Assembly: GCA_035550735.1 (NCBI GenBank)
Contig: DASZOM010000016.1
Span: 1-56,865 of the forward strand
DNA from: JANQRA01 sp035550735
Lineage (GTDB): Bacteria; Actinomycetota; Acidimicrobiia; Spongiisociales; ZC4RG35
Length of the DNA: 56,865 nt
Direction of reading: 5' to 3'
How positions within the stretch are numbered: the first letter of the stretch is position 1; each line of letters opens with the position of its first letter. The notes under the pieces are model-generated. The model was not told the DNA's origin, searched no databases, and saw nothing but the letters and a program-made list of their open reading frames with translations. Positions 7,200 to 14,837 of the stretch are shown here, one piece after another. Made by a program: the position numbers and the translations under genes.

Positions 7200-7838
7200 G
7201 TGGCCAGTAGAGACCCGGCGTTCCTCTGGGAGTCCGAGGTGTTGCGCGCCGGCCGGCCCCGGGCGTCCCGCCGTCCCGAGGGGCAGGCCACGGTGATGTC
7301 CGGCCCGGACTGGCTCACCCTGCAAGAGGCGAGTGAGGCGACCGGAGTGCCGGCCGCCACCATCCGGAAGTGGGCCCGGCACCAAAACGTCCCGACCTTC
7401 CTCGAGCAGACCGAGGAGGGCTACCTCCGTTACGTGTCGATGACCGGGATACGCCACTGGGCGGGTGAGATCGGGCGGGAAATCGAGACGAGGGAGGTCG
7501 ACCTCGCCGAGGAGGAAGCCGCCGACGACTCCCCTCCTCCGCCCGAGGGCTCGATGCTCGTCCCACTCGACGCCTGGAACCGCCTGCTCAACCAGTTGGG
7601 CAATCTGCACGAGGCCGGACAGCAGCTCGCCGAGGCGCGGGAGCGGGCGGCCAAGGCGGAGACCGAGGCGCGTTTCCTCAGGGAGCGGATGGCGGAGTTG
7701 CGTGAGGAGCTGGAACAGGCGCGGACGTCATCGTCGAGCACGGTGAGGGCTCCCGTCGAGCCGGTGGAGCCGAAGCCGGGGTTGACCGGGCTGGCCCGGA
7801 AGGCCTACACCGGATGGAGGAGACGCCGCCGGGCCTGA
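7200..7838 (+). CDS. HTH (MerR-like) and coiled-coil protein, possible BMC regulator
   Basis: A 212-residue protein from GTG 7200, placed by a -10 hexamer six bases upstream. Residues about 36-85 form a winged HTH of MerR/excisionase type (LTLQEASEATGVPAATIRKW). A Pro-rich linker follows, then a long charged coiled coil (about residues 125-180) and a very basic C-terminus ending RRRRRA. A later in-frame ATG (7294) also precedes the HTH. It is divergent from the BMC operon, so a regulatory link is plausible but unproven; similar HTH/coiled-coil proteins also occur elsewhere in actinobacteria without BMCs. Confidence 0.65.
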   Translation: MASRDPAFLWESEVLRAGRPRASRRPEGQATVMSGPDWLTLQEASEATGVPAATIRKWARHQNVPTFLEQTEEGYLRYVSMTGIRHWAGEIGREIETREVDLAEEEAADDSPPPPEGSMLVPLDAWNRLLNQLGNLHEAGQQLAEARERAAKAETEARFLRERMAELREELEQARTSSSSTVRAPVEPVEPKPGLTGLARKAYTGWRRRRRA

Positions 7839-7841
7839 GCC

Positions 7842-8930
7842 CTAAGTGGAGCTCGAATCGACCATGCGGTAGGCCACGTCCGATGCCAGGTTCATGTCCA
7901 TGGCGAACTCGACCAGCTCCCCGGTCGTCTCGTCGGGGACTTTGATGTCGAAGACCATGTGGCTTGCCGTGGTCGTCTCCGAGACCCGGGCCAGCCCTGC
8001 CTCCGCATCGAACAAGGTGGTGTAGTCGGCGACGGTCTCGTCGACGGAGAAGACGAACCTGAGCTCGGCAGCGAGGGCGTCGAGCTCGGCGAGCTCCTCA
8101 TCGGTGGCGTCCTCGGGAACGAAGGCCGTGAAGAACCCGATGAGCATCTCTCCGAGGTCGAACTCGATAGGCGAGGTGGTGGAGGTGGTCTCGATCACGA
8201 GGACTTCATGACCCTCGACGTTGTCGGTCCCCACGACCTCGCTGTCGATGACCGTGGTGATCGGATCGTCTCCGGGCAGCGTCGGGACCTCGATCGTCTC
8301 CGACCAGGTGTCGCCCACGGTGACCTCCTCGTCGGAGAGCGGTGGCCCGACGAACTGGCCGAGGTTCCCCGTGCCGAACTGCTCCATCGCACCCAGACCG
8401 CCCATGGCGCCCAGACCGCCGAGCAGGTCGCCGCTGAGGTCGTCGCCGGATTCGGGGATGATGTTGCCCTGCTCGTCGACGATGACCGTGGTCTCGATGG
8501 GCTCCATCTCGGCAAAGTCGGGGATGTCCTCCGAGCCGACGGGCTCACCGTCGATGGTGCCGGTGAACTCGATGTCCGAGAAGTCTCCGCTGATGGTCAC
8601 GGCGAATGTGCCCGGCTCGGGGCCGTCCGCGACGGTGTTGACGAAGGTGCTGGTGCCGGTGATCCGAACCGACATGTCCCCGGGGATCTCGTCCTCGCCC
8701 ATGGCGCTGGCATCACCAGAAGCCGTCATGTCGATGGTCTGGTCGATGTCGACTTCGTAGCTGTAGGACGTGCCCGACTGGAGGTCGTAGGAGAGCTTGA
8801 TCGCCTCTGGGGCTGCGGGCTGGGTGGTCGTCGGGTCGGCTCCAGTGGTGCTGACGTCTGTTCCCGGTGTGCCGCACGCGGCCACGATCGATGCGATGGC
8901 AGCGAGAAGGATGATTTTGCGGAACGGCAT
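7842..8930 (-). CDS. Lipoprotein of unknown function (DUF6263-like)
   Basis: A 362-residue exported lipoprotein: a signal sequence with lipobox IVAAC at residues 15-19, a Thr/Pro-rich linker, then an acidic beta-rich domain. The pattern of repeated ETTVIVDEQGNI and VGDTWSET phrases resembles DUF6263-type surface lipoproteins. A TAACGT hexamer (8937-8942) six bases upstream supports the ATG as a leaderless start. Its stop lies 3 bases from that of the convergent HTH gene. Function unknown; it acts outside the membrane. Confidence 0.7.
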   Translation of the reverse strand: MPFRKIILLAAIASIVAACGTPGTDVSTTGADPTTTQPAAPEAIKLSYDLQSGTSYSYEVDIDQTIDMTASGDASAMGEDEIPGDMSVRITGTSTFVNTVADGPEPGTFAVTISGDFSDIEFTGTIDGEPVGSEDIPDFAEMEPIETTVIVDEQGNIIPESGDDLSGDLLGGLGAMGGLGAMEQFGTGNLGQFVGPPLSDEEVTVGDTWSETIEVPTLPGDDPITTVIDSEVVGTDNVEGHEVLVIETTSTTSPIEFDLGEMLIGFFTAFVPEDATDEELAELDALAAELRFVFSVDETVADYTTLFDAEAGLARVSETTTASHMVFDIKVPDETTGELVEFAMDMNLASDVAYRMVDSSST

Positions 8931-8990
8931 ATGGGCACGTTATCGGCATCGGAATGTTGTGTTCTTGAGCTTGGTTGACAGCCCGCACAC

Positions 8991-9899
8991 ATGAACCCGT
9001 GGACTCCATTGGTCGTCTCCACCGTCGGCTGGGCGGTATCAGCCGTGCTCACCAGGGCTGTCATCGTCCGCGGTGTGAGCACCTGGACGCTGATCCCGAT
9101 CAGAATGGTCATCGCACTCGGTGCCCTGCTCGTCGTCATGCTCGCCACCGGGCGGTTCCGGGCCACCAGCCGCGCCGCGTGGTCCCGCGGCGTCGTCCTG
9201 GGCACCGTGGCCATGGCGTTTCCCATGATCCTGATGACCCTCGCCCTCGAGGACCTCCCGGTGAGCCTGGGGACGCTCCTCATCGCCCTGGTCCCCCTTG
9301 CCACCATCGGAGCAGCTCACTTCCTCGTCGACGGGGAGCGGTTCCAGGTTCGCTCACTCCCCGGACTGCTCATCGCCCTGGTCGGCTCGGCGCTCCTGGT
9401 CGGCGTGGGCGGGGAGTCCGTGGCCGGGGTCGGCAACCTGTGGCGGGGAGTCTCATTCGTGACCTCCGGTGTGGTGCTCGCCGGTGTCGGAGGAGCCCTG
9501 AGCCGGCGCTATGCCCTCGAGGTCCCCAGCGACGAGCTGGTCCTTCCCCAGTTCGCGGTCAACACCGTCTGCGTGGTCGCGGTGCTGCCGCTGTTGGTGG
9601 AGCTGGATCTCTCCTCGGTGGATGCCGGCTCCTTTTGGATGCTGCTGGTCATCGGTGCCCTCGGGACCACGGTCGCCTTCACCGCATTCCTGATCGCAGC
9701 AGGGACCAATCCCGCCTCCCGGCTCGCATTGACCGGGTACTCGGTCCCCGTCCTCGCCGTGGCTCTCGCCGTCGCCTTCCTCGGCGAGCAGATCACCCCG
9801 GCGATCGTGCTCGGCGCCGCTCTCATCGTCGCCGGGGTCGTCATGGCCGAGCGGGCGACCGACCACACACCGCAGCCGGGTCCGATCACCGCCGGCTAG
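8991..9899 (+). CDS. EamA/DMT-family transporter
   Basis: A 302-residue integral membrane protein with about ten hydrophobic segments arranged as two EamA repeats. The second repeat ends with the family pattern SRLALTGYSVPVLAVALAVA followed by FLGEQITPAIVLGAALI. DMT proteins export metabolites or amino acids; the substrate cannot be predicted from this sequence. It ends 14 bases before metG. Confidence 0.85.
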   Translation: MNPWTPLVVSTVGWAVSAVLTRAVIVRGVSTWTLIPIRMVIALGALLVVMLATGRFRATSRAAWSRGVVLGTVAMAFPMILMTLALEDLPVSLGTLLIALVPLATIGAAHFLVDGERFQVRSLPGLLIALVGSALLVGVGGESVAGVGNLWRGVSFVTSGVVLAGVGGALSRRYALEVPSDELVLPQFAVNTVCVVAVLPLLVELDLSSVDAGSFWMLLVIGALGTTVAFTAFLIAAGTNPASRLALTGYSVPVLAVALAVAFLGEQITPAIVLGAALIVAGVVMAERATDHTPQPGPITAG

Positions 9900-9900
9900 T

Positions 9901-9906
9901 TACCCT
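9901..9906 (+). promoter_or_regulatory. -10 hexamer of a leaderless metG transcript
   Basis: TACCCT lies seven bases before the metG ATG, overlapping the end of the EamA gene region. The same TACCCT-CG arrangement precedes glyA. No Shine-Dalgarno sequence is present between it and the ATG. Confidence 0.55.
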
Positions 9907-9913
9907 CGCCTCC

Positions 9914-11551
9914 ATGAGCCGCCGCATCCTCGTCGCCGTGGCCTGGCCCTACGCCTCGGGCCCGCTTCATCTCGGGCACCTGGGCGGGGCCTATCTGCCG
10001 CCGGACATATTCGCCCGGTACCACCGGCTGGTCGGGAACCACGTGCTCATGGTCTCCGGGTCCGACGCCAACGGCACCCCGATCACGGTCAAGGCCGACG
10101 AGTTGGGGGTCACCCCCCGCCAGGTCGTGGACCGCTACCACCCCGAGATCCTCGGCTACTGGGAGAGGCTGGGGATCGACTTCGACCTGTTCACCACGAC
10201 CATGACCGAGAACCACCATCGGGTGACCCAGGACTTCTTCATCCGTCTGCTGGAGAACGGCTATCTGGTGAAGGGCTCCTCGAAGCAGTTCTACGATCCC
10301 GAGGCGGGTCGTTTCCTCCCCGACCGATACGTGGAAGGGACCTGCCCGCACTGCGGATACCCGGACGCCAGGGGTGACCAGTGTGACAATTGTGGGCGGA
10401 CCCTCGACCCCACCGACCTCCTCGAGCCCCGCTCCCGGCTGAGCGGGACGACACCGGAGCAACGCGAGACCGAGCACTACTTCCTCGACCTCCCCGCGCT
10501 GAAGGACAGACTCGGTGTCTGGCTGGAGTCGCAGACCACCTGGCGCAAGCACGTCAAGAACTGGGCGCTGGGGATGCTGGAGGACATACCCCTCCGGGCC
10601 ATCACACGGGACATCGACTGGGGAGTCGACCTGCCCGTCGACGATCTCGGGCCGGGCAAGAAGATCTATGTCTGGTTCGACGCGGTCATCGGATACCTGT
10701 CGGCGTCGGTGGAGTGGGCATCGACCACCGACGACGCCGCAGCCTGGGAATTGTGGTGGAAGGACCCGGCCGCCGAGTCGTACTACTTCGTGGGCAAGGA
10801 CAACATCCCGTTCCACACCGTGATCTGGCCGGCGATGCTGATGGGCCATGGCGAGCTGAACCTGCCCACCGACGTCCCCGCCAACCAGTACATCACCTTC
10901 GGCGGCGCCAAGGCCTCGAAGTCGAAGGGGATCGGCCACTCGCTCGGCTGGTACATCGAACGGCTGCAACCGGACGCGCTGCGCTACGCCATCGCCTCGG
11001 TCCTGCCCGAGCAACAGGACAGCGAGGTGACGGACACCGAGATCATCCGACGGGTGAACGAGGAACTGGTTTCCACATGGGGCAACCTGGTCAATCGGGT
11101 GCTCTCGATGAGTGAGCGCAACTTCGACGGCCGGGTGCCCGAGCCGGGCGAGCTGGACGACGAGGACCAGGCCATCGTGGTCCTGGGAGGGACCACCCTG
11201 GAGACGGTCGCCGACCACATCGAGAAGGTCGAGCTGCGGGCGGGACTGCGCGCCGCGATGGAAGCGGCCAGCGAGGTGAACGCCTATCTCAACTCCACCG
11301 AGCCCTGGAAGCTTCTCGAGGACGAGCCGGAGCGCGCCGCGACCGTCCTCTGGTCGGCGATCCAGGCGATCGCCGCGATCAGAGTCGCTCTCTACCCCTA
11401 CCTCCCCCATAGCACCGCCGAGATCGGGGAGATGCTCGGGATCGGGCCCGAGGTGGCCGGCTGGGCCGCAACCGGTGTTCCCGGGGGGACCGTGCTCGGA
11501 GAGATCCGGCCCGTTTTCATCAAGCTCGACGCCGACGCCCTGGACGACTGA
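9914..11551 (+). CDS. metG: Methionyl-tRNA synthetase
   Basis: A 545-residue class I aminoacyl-tRNA synthetase. The HIGH-type signature reads GPLHLGHLGG (about residues 16-25), a zinc knuckle has two CxxC pairs (CPHCGYPDARGDQCDNCG), and the KMSKS-type loop reads KASKSKG. The anticodon-binding helical domain follows to the end, and the C-terminal tRNA-binding extension of some MetRS is absent. ATG 9914 is chosen because MSRRILVAVAWPYASG is the canonical start and a -10 hexamer lies just upstream, although the frame is open much further 5'. Confidence 0.96.
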   Translation: MSRRILVAVAWPYASGPLHLGHLGGAYLPPDIFARYHRLVGNHVLMVSGSDANGTPITVKADELGVTPRQVVDRYHPEILGYWERLGIDFDLFTTTMTENHHRVTQDFFIRLLENGYLVKGSSKQFYDPEAGRFLPDRYVEGTCPHCGYPDARGDQCDNCGRTLDPTDLLEPRSRLSGTTPEQRETEHYFLDLPALKDRLGVWLESQTTWRKHVKNWALGMLEDIPLRAITRDIDWGVDLPVDDLGPGKKIYVWFDAVIGYLSASVEWASTTDDAAAWELWWKDPAAESYYFVGKDNIPFHTVIWPAMLMGHGELNLPTDVPANQYITFGGAKASKSKGIGHSLGWYIERLQPDALRYAIASVLPEQQDSEVTDTEIIRRVNEELVSTWGNLVNRVLSMSERNFDGRVPEPGELDDEDQAIVVLGGTTLETVADHIEKVELRAGLRAAMEAASEVNAYLNSTEPWKLLEDEPERAATVLWSAIQAIAAIRVALYPYLPHSTAEIGEMLGIGPEVAGWAATGVPGGTVLGEIRPVFIKLDADALDD

Positions 11552-11577
11552 AACCGCGCGGTGATCCTCGGGGTCCA

Positions 11578-11596
11578 ACCAGGGTCTTCCCCTGGT
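11578..11596 (+). terminator. Hairpin after metG
   Basis: ACCAGGG (11578-11584) and CCCTGGT (11590-11596) form a 7-bp stem with a five-base loop, 26 bases after the metG stop. No T run follows, so it is only a possible terminator. Confidence 0.35.
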
Positions 11597-11617
11597 CGCA
11601 CAGCCGGGGATCTCGGA

Positions 11618-11623
11618 TAGGTT
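11618..11623 (+). promoter_or_regulatory. -10 hexamer of a leaderless small-protein gene
   Basis: TAGGTT, six bases before the ATG at 11630. No ribosome binding site lies between. Confidence 0.55.
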
Positions 11624-11629
11624 GCAGTC

Positions 11630-11848
11630 ATGACACGGGTGGTCCGGATCGGCTCAGGCGTAGGGCTCGTCCTCACGGGCACCGCCCTGCTGGTGCTGCC
11701 CGGTCCCGGGCTGGTCACCATCGCCGCCGGTCTCGCCGTGCTCTCCAAGGACTACCGATGGGCAGGCGAGACCCTCGATTGGATGAAGGTTCGCTACCGC
11801 CGGTACCTCACCAAGGGCGACCGCAACGGCGCCCTGGGCGAGGAATAG
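11630..11848 (+). CDS. Small PGPGW-type membrane protein
   Basis: A 72-residue protein with two close hydrophobic segments around the motif LPGPGLVTIAAGLAVL, characteristic of the PGPGW family of small transmembrane proteins. A basic region (KVRYRRYLTKG) follows and probably stays cytoplasmic. Function of the family is unknown. The start is supported by a -10 hexamer six bases upstream. Confidence 0.75.
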   Translation: MTRVVRIGSGVGLVLTGTALLVLPGPGLVTIAAGLAVLSKDYRWAGETLDWMKVRYRRYLTKGDRNGALGEE

Positions 11849-11850
11849 GG

Positions 11851-12258
11851 CTAGGACGGCGGGTAGACCCCGGAGGTCTTCGCCTTCTCGGTCTGCCAGA
11901 AGATGTCGGCGATCTCGTCGATCAGATCCACCAGCTTCTGCCCGTCGGCGGGGTCGACAGACTTCTTGGCATCACCGGCCTGATGTATCGCCCGCCAGAA
12001 GAGGTCGTCGAGATTGTCGAACTCCTTGCGATGCTCGTCGGTGAAGAAGTCGACCCAGAGAACCATGAGATGGTGCTTCACCAGCTCCGCCCGCTCCTCC
12101 TTGATGTGAACGGCCCGGCCCCGGAACACGGGGTCGTCGGAAGCCTGGTACTTCTCGGCGGCCTTCATCACCGACATCGCCTCGATCTTGGCCTGCGCCG
12201 GGTCGTACACGCCACAGAAGAGGTCGCAGTGGGCGTGGGCGACGGTTACCTGTCGCAT
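11851..12258 (-). CDS. sodN: Nickel-containing superoxide dismutase precursor
   Basis: A 135-residue precursor. After a short propeptide (about 9 residues, RQVTVAHA) the mature N-terminus begins HCDLFCGVYDPAQ, the nickel hook in which His1, Cys2 and Cys6 bind Ni. The usual hook has Pro at position 5 (HCDLPCG); here it is Phe. The rest (helical, YPPS end) fits NiSOD. ATG 12258 has a strong AAGGAG site. An alternative leaderless start at 12282 sits seven bases after TATGGT (12290-12295) and would lengthen the propeptide to 17. The maturation protease is encoded divergently. Converts superoxide to oxygen and peroxide. Confidence 0.93.
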   Translation of the reverse strand: MRQVTVAHAHCDLFCGVYDPAQAKIEAMSVMKAAEKYQASDDPVFRGRAVHIKEERAELVKHHLMVLWVDFFTDEHRKEFDNLDDLFWRAIHQAGDAKKSVDPADGQKLVDLIDEIADIFWQTEKAKTSGVYPPS

Positions 12259-12308
12259 GGTGCTCCTTCTTTCCGGTTCCATGGCTCCGACCATACTCCT
12301 GGCCCGAG

Positions 12309-13220
12309 ATGGCGATGAAGAGATTCCGGGTGGCCGGGCACTCGATGACCCCGGTGCTCACTCCGGGTCAGGAAGTGGTGGCGTCGTTTACCCGACGGCC
12401 GGAGCCAGGAAACGTCGTGGTCTTCGAGCACCCGCAGCGCCCCGGGTTCTGGCTGATCAAGAGACTGGTCGACGACTCCGGATGGGTTCTCTCCGACAAC
12501 CTGGGGTCCGGTGACACCGACTCCCGGAGCCTGGGCGCCATCGACGTCGCCGCGATGGGCACGGTGGTCGACTCGCTCGACCTCGCCACCTTCGAGGAGG
12601 CCTGCCATCTCCTCGCCGCCGAGGACGAGCACCTGGCCGCCGTGGTGGAACGATGGGGCCTGCCCGGCTTCTGGGCGCGCAGCCCCGGCTTCCCCACCCT
12701 GGTGCTCCTGATCCTGGAACAGCAGGTCTCGCTCGAGTCGGGAGCGGCCATGTACAGGCGGCTCCAGGGTCTGGTCGGGGAGGTCACCCCGGAGCGGGTC
12801 CTCGGCGCCGGTGACACCGGACTGCGCTCGATCGGTGTCACCCAGCAGAAGGCGAGCTACCTCACCGGCCTGGCCACCCTCATCGTCGAGGGTGCGCTCG
12901 ACCTCGAAGGCCTGCGCGGCATGCCGGTGGACGAGGCGAGGTCGACCCTCCTGGCGATCCGCGGCATCGGCTACTGGACCGCGGACGCCTATCTGCTCTC
13001 CGCTCTCCGCCACCCCGACATGTGGCCGACGGGAGACCGGGCCCTCCAGGTCGGGGTGGCCGAGACGCTGGGCATGGGGTCGGTGCCGACCGCCGACGAG
13101 CTCGACCTCATCGGCGAGCCCTGGCGCCCGGTGCGCGCCGCCGCCGCCCGGCTCATCTGGCATGCGTATCTGTCGGCGCGGGGTCGGGTCGAGCCCTCCG
13201 ACCCGACTCTTGTCCCCTGA
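12309..13220 (+). CDS. S26 peptidase (SodX-like) fused to AlkA-type DNA glycosylase
   Basis: A 303-residue two-domain protein. Residues 1-85 form a small S26 signal-peptidase-like domain: catalytic Ser in GHSMTPVL, Lys in WLIKRLV, and the box LSDNLGSGDTDSRS. Divergent from sodN, this is expected to be the NiSOD maturation protease that frees the nickel hook. Residues about 95-300 are an HhH-GPD DNA-3-methyladenine glycosylase: WARSPGFPTLVLLILEQQVS, the hairpin IRGIGYWTADAYLL, and the catalytic Asp in WPTGDRALQ. The frame is continuous with no stop or obvious internal ribosome site between the domains. This pairing is unusual. Confidence 0.88.
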   Translation: MAMKRFRVAGHSMTPVLTPGQEVVASFTRRPEPGNVVVFEHPQRPGFWLIKRLVDDSGWVLSDNLGSGDTDSRSLGAIDVAAMGTVVDSLDLATFEEACHLLAAEDEHLAAVVERWGLPGFWARSPGFPTLVLLILEQQVSLESGAAMYRRLQGLVGEVTPERVLGAGDTGLRSIGVTQQKASYLTGLATLIVEGALDLEGLRGMPVDEARSTLLAIRGIGYWTADAYLLSALRHPDMWPTGDRALQVGVAETLGMGSVPTADELDLIGEPWRPVRAAAARLIWHAYLSARGRVEPSDPTLVP

Positions 13221-13251
13221 GCCGGTAGGGGCGCGTAGAGTCGAGAGGGCC

Positions 13252-13653
13252 ATGACCGAGTTCATCGTGAACATGGAGAATCGGCCGGGCCGGCTGGCAG
13301 CCCTCACCGAGTCGCTGGCCGCATTCGGAGTCAACATCGAGGCGCTCACCGCCTACGGGCACGACGGAGAGGGGACAGTGCGTGTCATCACCTCCGACGC
13401 CCCGACCACGCGGAGGGTGCTCGAGGAAGCCTCGCTCCACTTCGAGGAGAACACGGTGCTGACCGTGCTCCTGCCTCATCGTCCCGGCGAGCTCGCCCGA
13501 CTCACCCGGCTGGTGGCCGATGTCGGGGTGAACATCGATGCCATCTACGTCCTGCGGGCCAACGCCGACGGGATCGAGTTCGCCATCTCGGTCGACCAGC
13601 CCGAGACCGCCCTCCCCCATCTCGAAGTCACCGGAGGAGTTCTCCTCACTTAA
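13252..13653 (+). CDS. Tandem ACT-domain protein
   Basis: A 133-residue protein with two ACT-like units. The first starts FIVNMENRPGRLAALTESLA, the second VLLPHRPGELARLTRLVADVGVNIDAI (split by a few residues). Stand-alone ACT proteins bind amino acids or other small ligands and regulate partners; no catalytic domain is present and the ligand is unknown. It follows the peptidase-glycosylase gene by 31 bases, with a TAGAGT hexamer ten bases before its ATG, so it may have its own promoter. Confidence 0.8.
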   Translation: MTEFIVNMENRPGRLAALTESLAAFGVNIEALTAYGHDGEGTVRVITSDAPTTRRVLEEASLHFEENTVLTVLLPHRPGELARLTRLVADVGVNIDAIYVLRANADGIEFAISVDQPETALPHLEVTGGVLLT

Positions 13654-13691
13654 TTCCAGCTATTCGGGGAGCCCTTCGTAAGATCGCTCCG

Positions 13692-14759
13692 ATGCGTACC
13701 ACGCTCGCCAGGTTGGTCGCAGTGGGGCTCCTCGTCAGTGCCTGCAGCGTCGCCGATGTCGCCGACACGACGACATCGCTGCCAACCACCACCAGCAGCA
13801 CCACATCAACCACGACGTCCACCAGTGCGCCGACCACCACCACCGACGACCGGGAGACCTCCCTCGTCAACGGTCTGCCTGTCGACGACCCCAACCTCCT
13901 CGACCGGAGGGTCCTGGCGGTGAAGATCGACAACCACCCCCGTGCCACCCCGCAGTCGGGCATCGACCAGGCCGACATGATCGTGGAGGTCCTCGTCGAG
14001 GGGATCACCCGTTTCATCACGATCTGGCACGAGAGTGACGTCGACTACCTCGGGCCGATGCGCTCGGGTCGGCCCACCGACGCATACCTGCTCCCCGCGT
14101 TCAACCACCCGACCTTCGCCATCTCCGGGGGCCAGGCCTGGGTGCAGAACCTGATCACCAGCTTCGACACATCGCTGATCAAGGAGCTGTCCGAGGGCAC
14201 TTTCCGCATCTCCAGCCGGAGCGCACCCCACAATCTCTACGTGGACACCTTCGCACTCCGTGAGACCGCCGACTCCCGTGATTATCCGGACGACCCGCCC
14301 CAAGGCCCACTCTGGGAGTTCGGCCCGATGCCCGCGAGTGCCGAGACCGCCTCGGAGATCACCATCGACTTCGCCGGGAACACGGTGATCTGGACCTGGG
14401 AGGAGGCCGAGGGGCTCTGGCTGCGCACCGCATACAACGAGGAGTCGACCTACGTGGACGAGGACGGCACCGAGTCACGGATCGGGATCCCGGTGATGGT
14501 CGCCCTCTTCGTGGAGCCCTACACCGCCAGCCCCGGCGGCGGGCAGTCCGGAACCAACCTGCCCAGCTCGAGGACCACCGGCTCCGGGCAGGCCTATGTC
14601 TTCGCCGAGGGGAAGGTCGTGGAGGGCACCTGGGAGCGGGAGACGGAGACCGACTGGTACACCCTCACCGACGCCAACGGGGAGATCATCATGGTTCCGC
14701 CGGGCAAGGCCTGGGTCTCTCTGGTCCCCTCGACCCGCGGCCTGACGGTGACCCCCTGA
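13692..14759 (+). CDS. DUF3048 (YerB-like) lipoprotein
   Basis: A 355-residue lipoprotein: signal sequence with lipobox LVSAC (residues 14-18), a long Thr/Ser linker (about 24-52), then the DUF3048 domain, recognisable from RRVLAVKIDNHPRATPQSGI, ADMIVEVLVEGITRF and DYLGPMRSGRPTD. The C-terminal part carries the partner YerB domain ending in GKAWVSLVPS. Cell-surface location; function unknown. TAAGAT (13679-13684) seven bases upstream supports a leaderless start. Confidence 0.87.
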   Translation: MRTTLARLVAVGLLVSACSVADVADTTTSLPTTTSSTTSTTTSTSAPTTTTDDRETSLVNGLPVDDPNLLDRRVLAVKIDNHPRATPQSGIDQADMIVEVLVEGITRFITIWHESDVDYLGPMRSGRPTDAYLLPAFNHPTFAISGGQAWVQNLITSFDTSLIKELSEGTFRISSRSAPHNLYVDTFALRETADSRDYPDDPPQGPLWEFGPMPASAETASEITIDFAGNTVIWTWEEAEGLWLRTAYNEESTYVDEDGTESRIGIPVMVALFVEPYTASPGGGQSGTNLPSSRTTGSGQAYVFAEGKVVEGTWERETETDWYTLTDANGEIIMVPPGKAWVSLVPSTRGLTVTP

Positions 14760-14773
14760 CTCTTTCCGACCAA

Positions 14774-14810
14774 CGTGCAACGAGCGTCGTATAGCCGCGT
14801 TGGTTGCACG
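14774..14810. repeat. Inverted repeat CGTGCAAC / GTTGCACG
   Basis: CGTGCAAC (14774-14781) and GTTGCACG (14803-14810) form 8-base arms 21 bases apart, between the DUF3048 gene and the amidase gene. There is no T run. The arms match the half-sites of the palindrome upstream of the SRPBCC/ArsR genes (39403-39422), so it might be a regulatory site rather than a terminator. Confidence 0.4.
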
Positions 14811-14837
14811 CCGGACGGGAGATAGTCGCTAGCGTCG

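Noticed and set aside
9896..11578. 560-codon minus-strand open frame
   Set aside because: Antisense of metG, with no family pattern and low-complexity composition.
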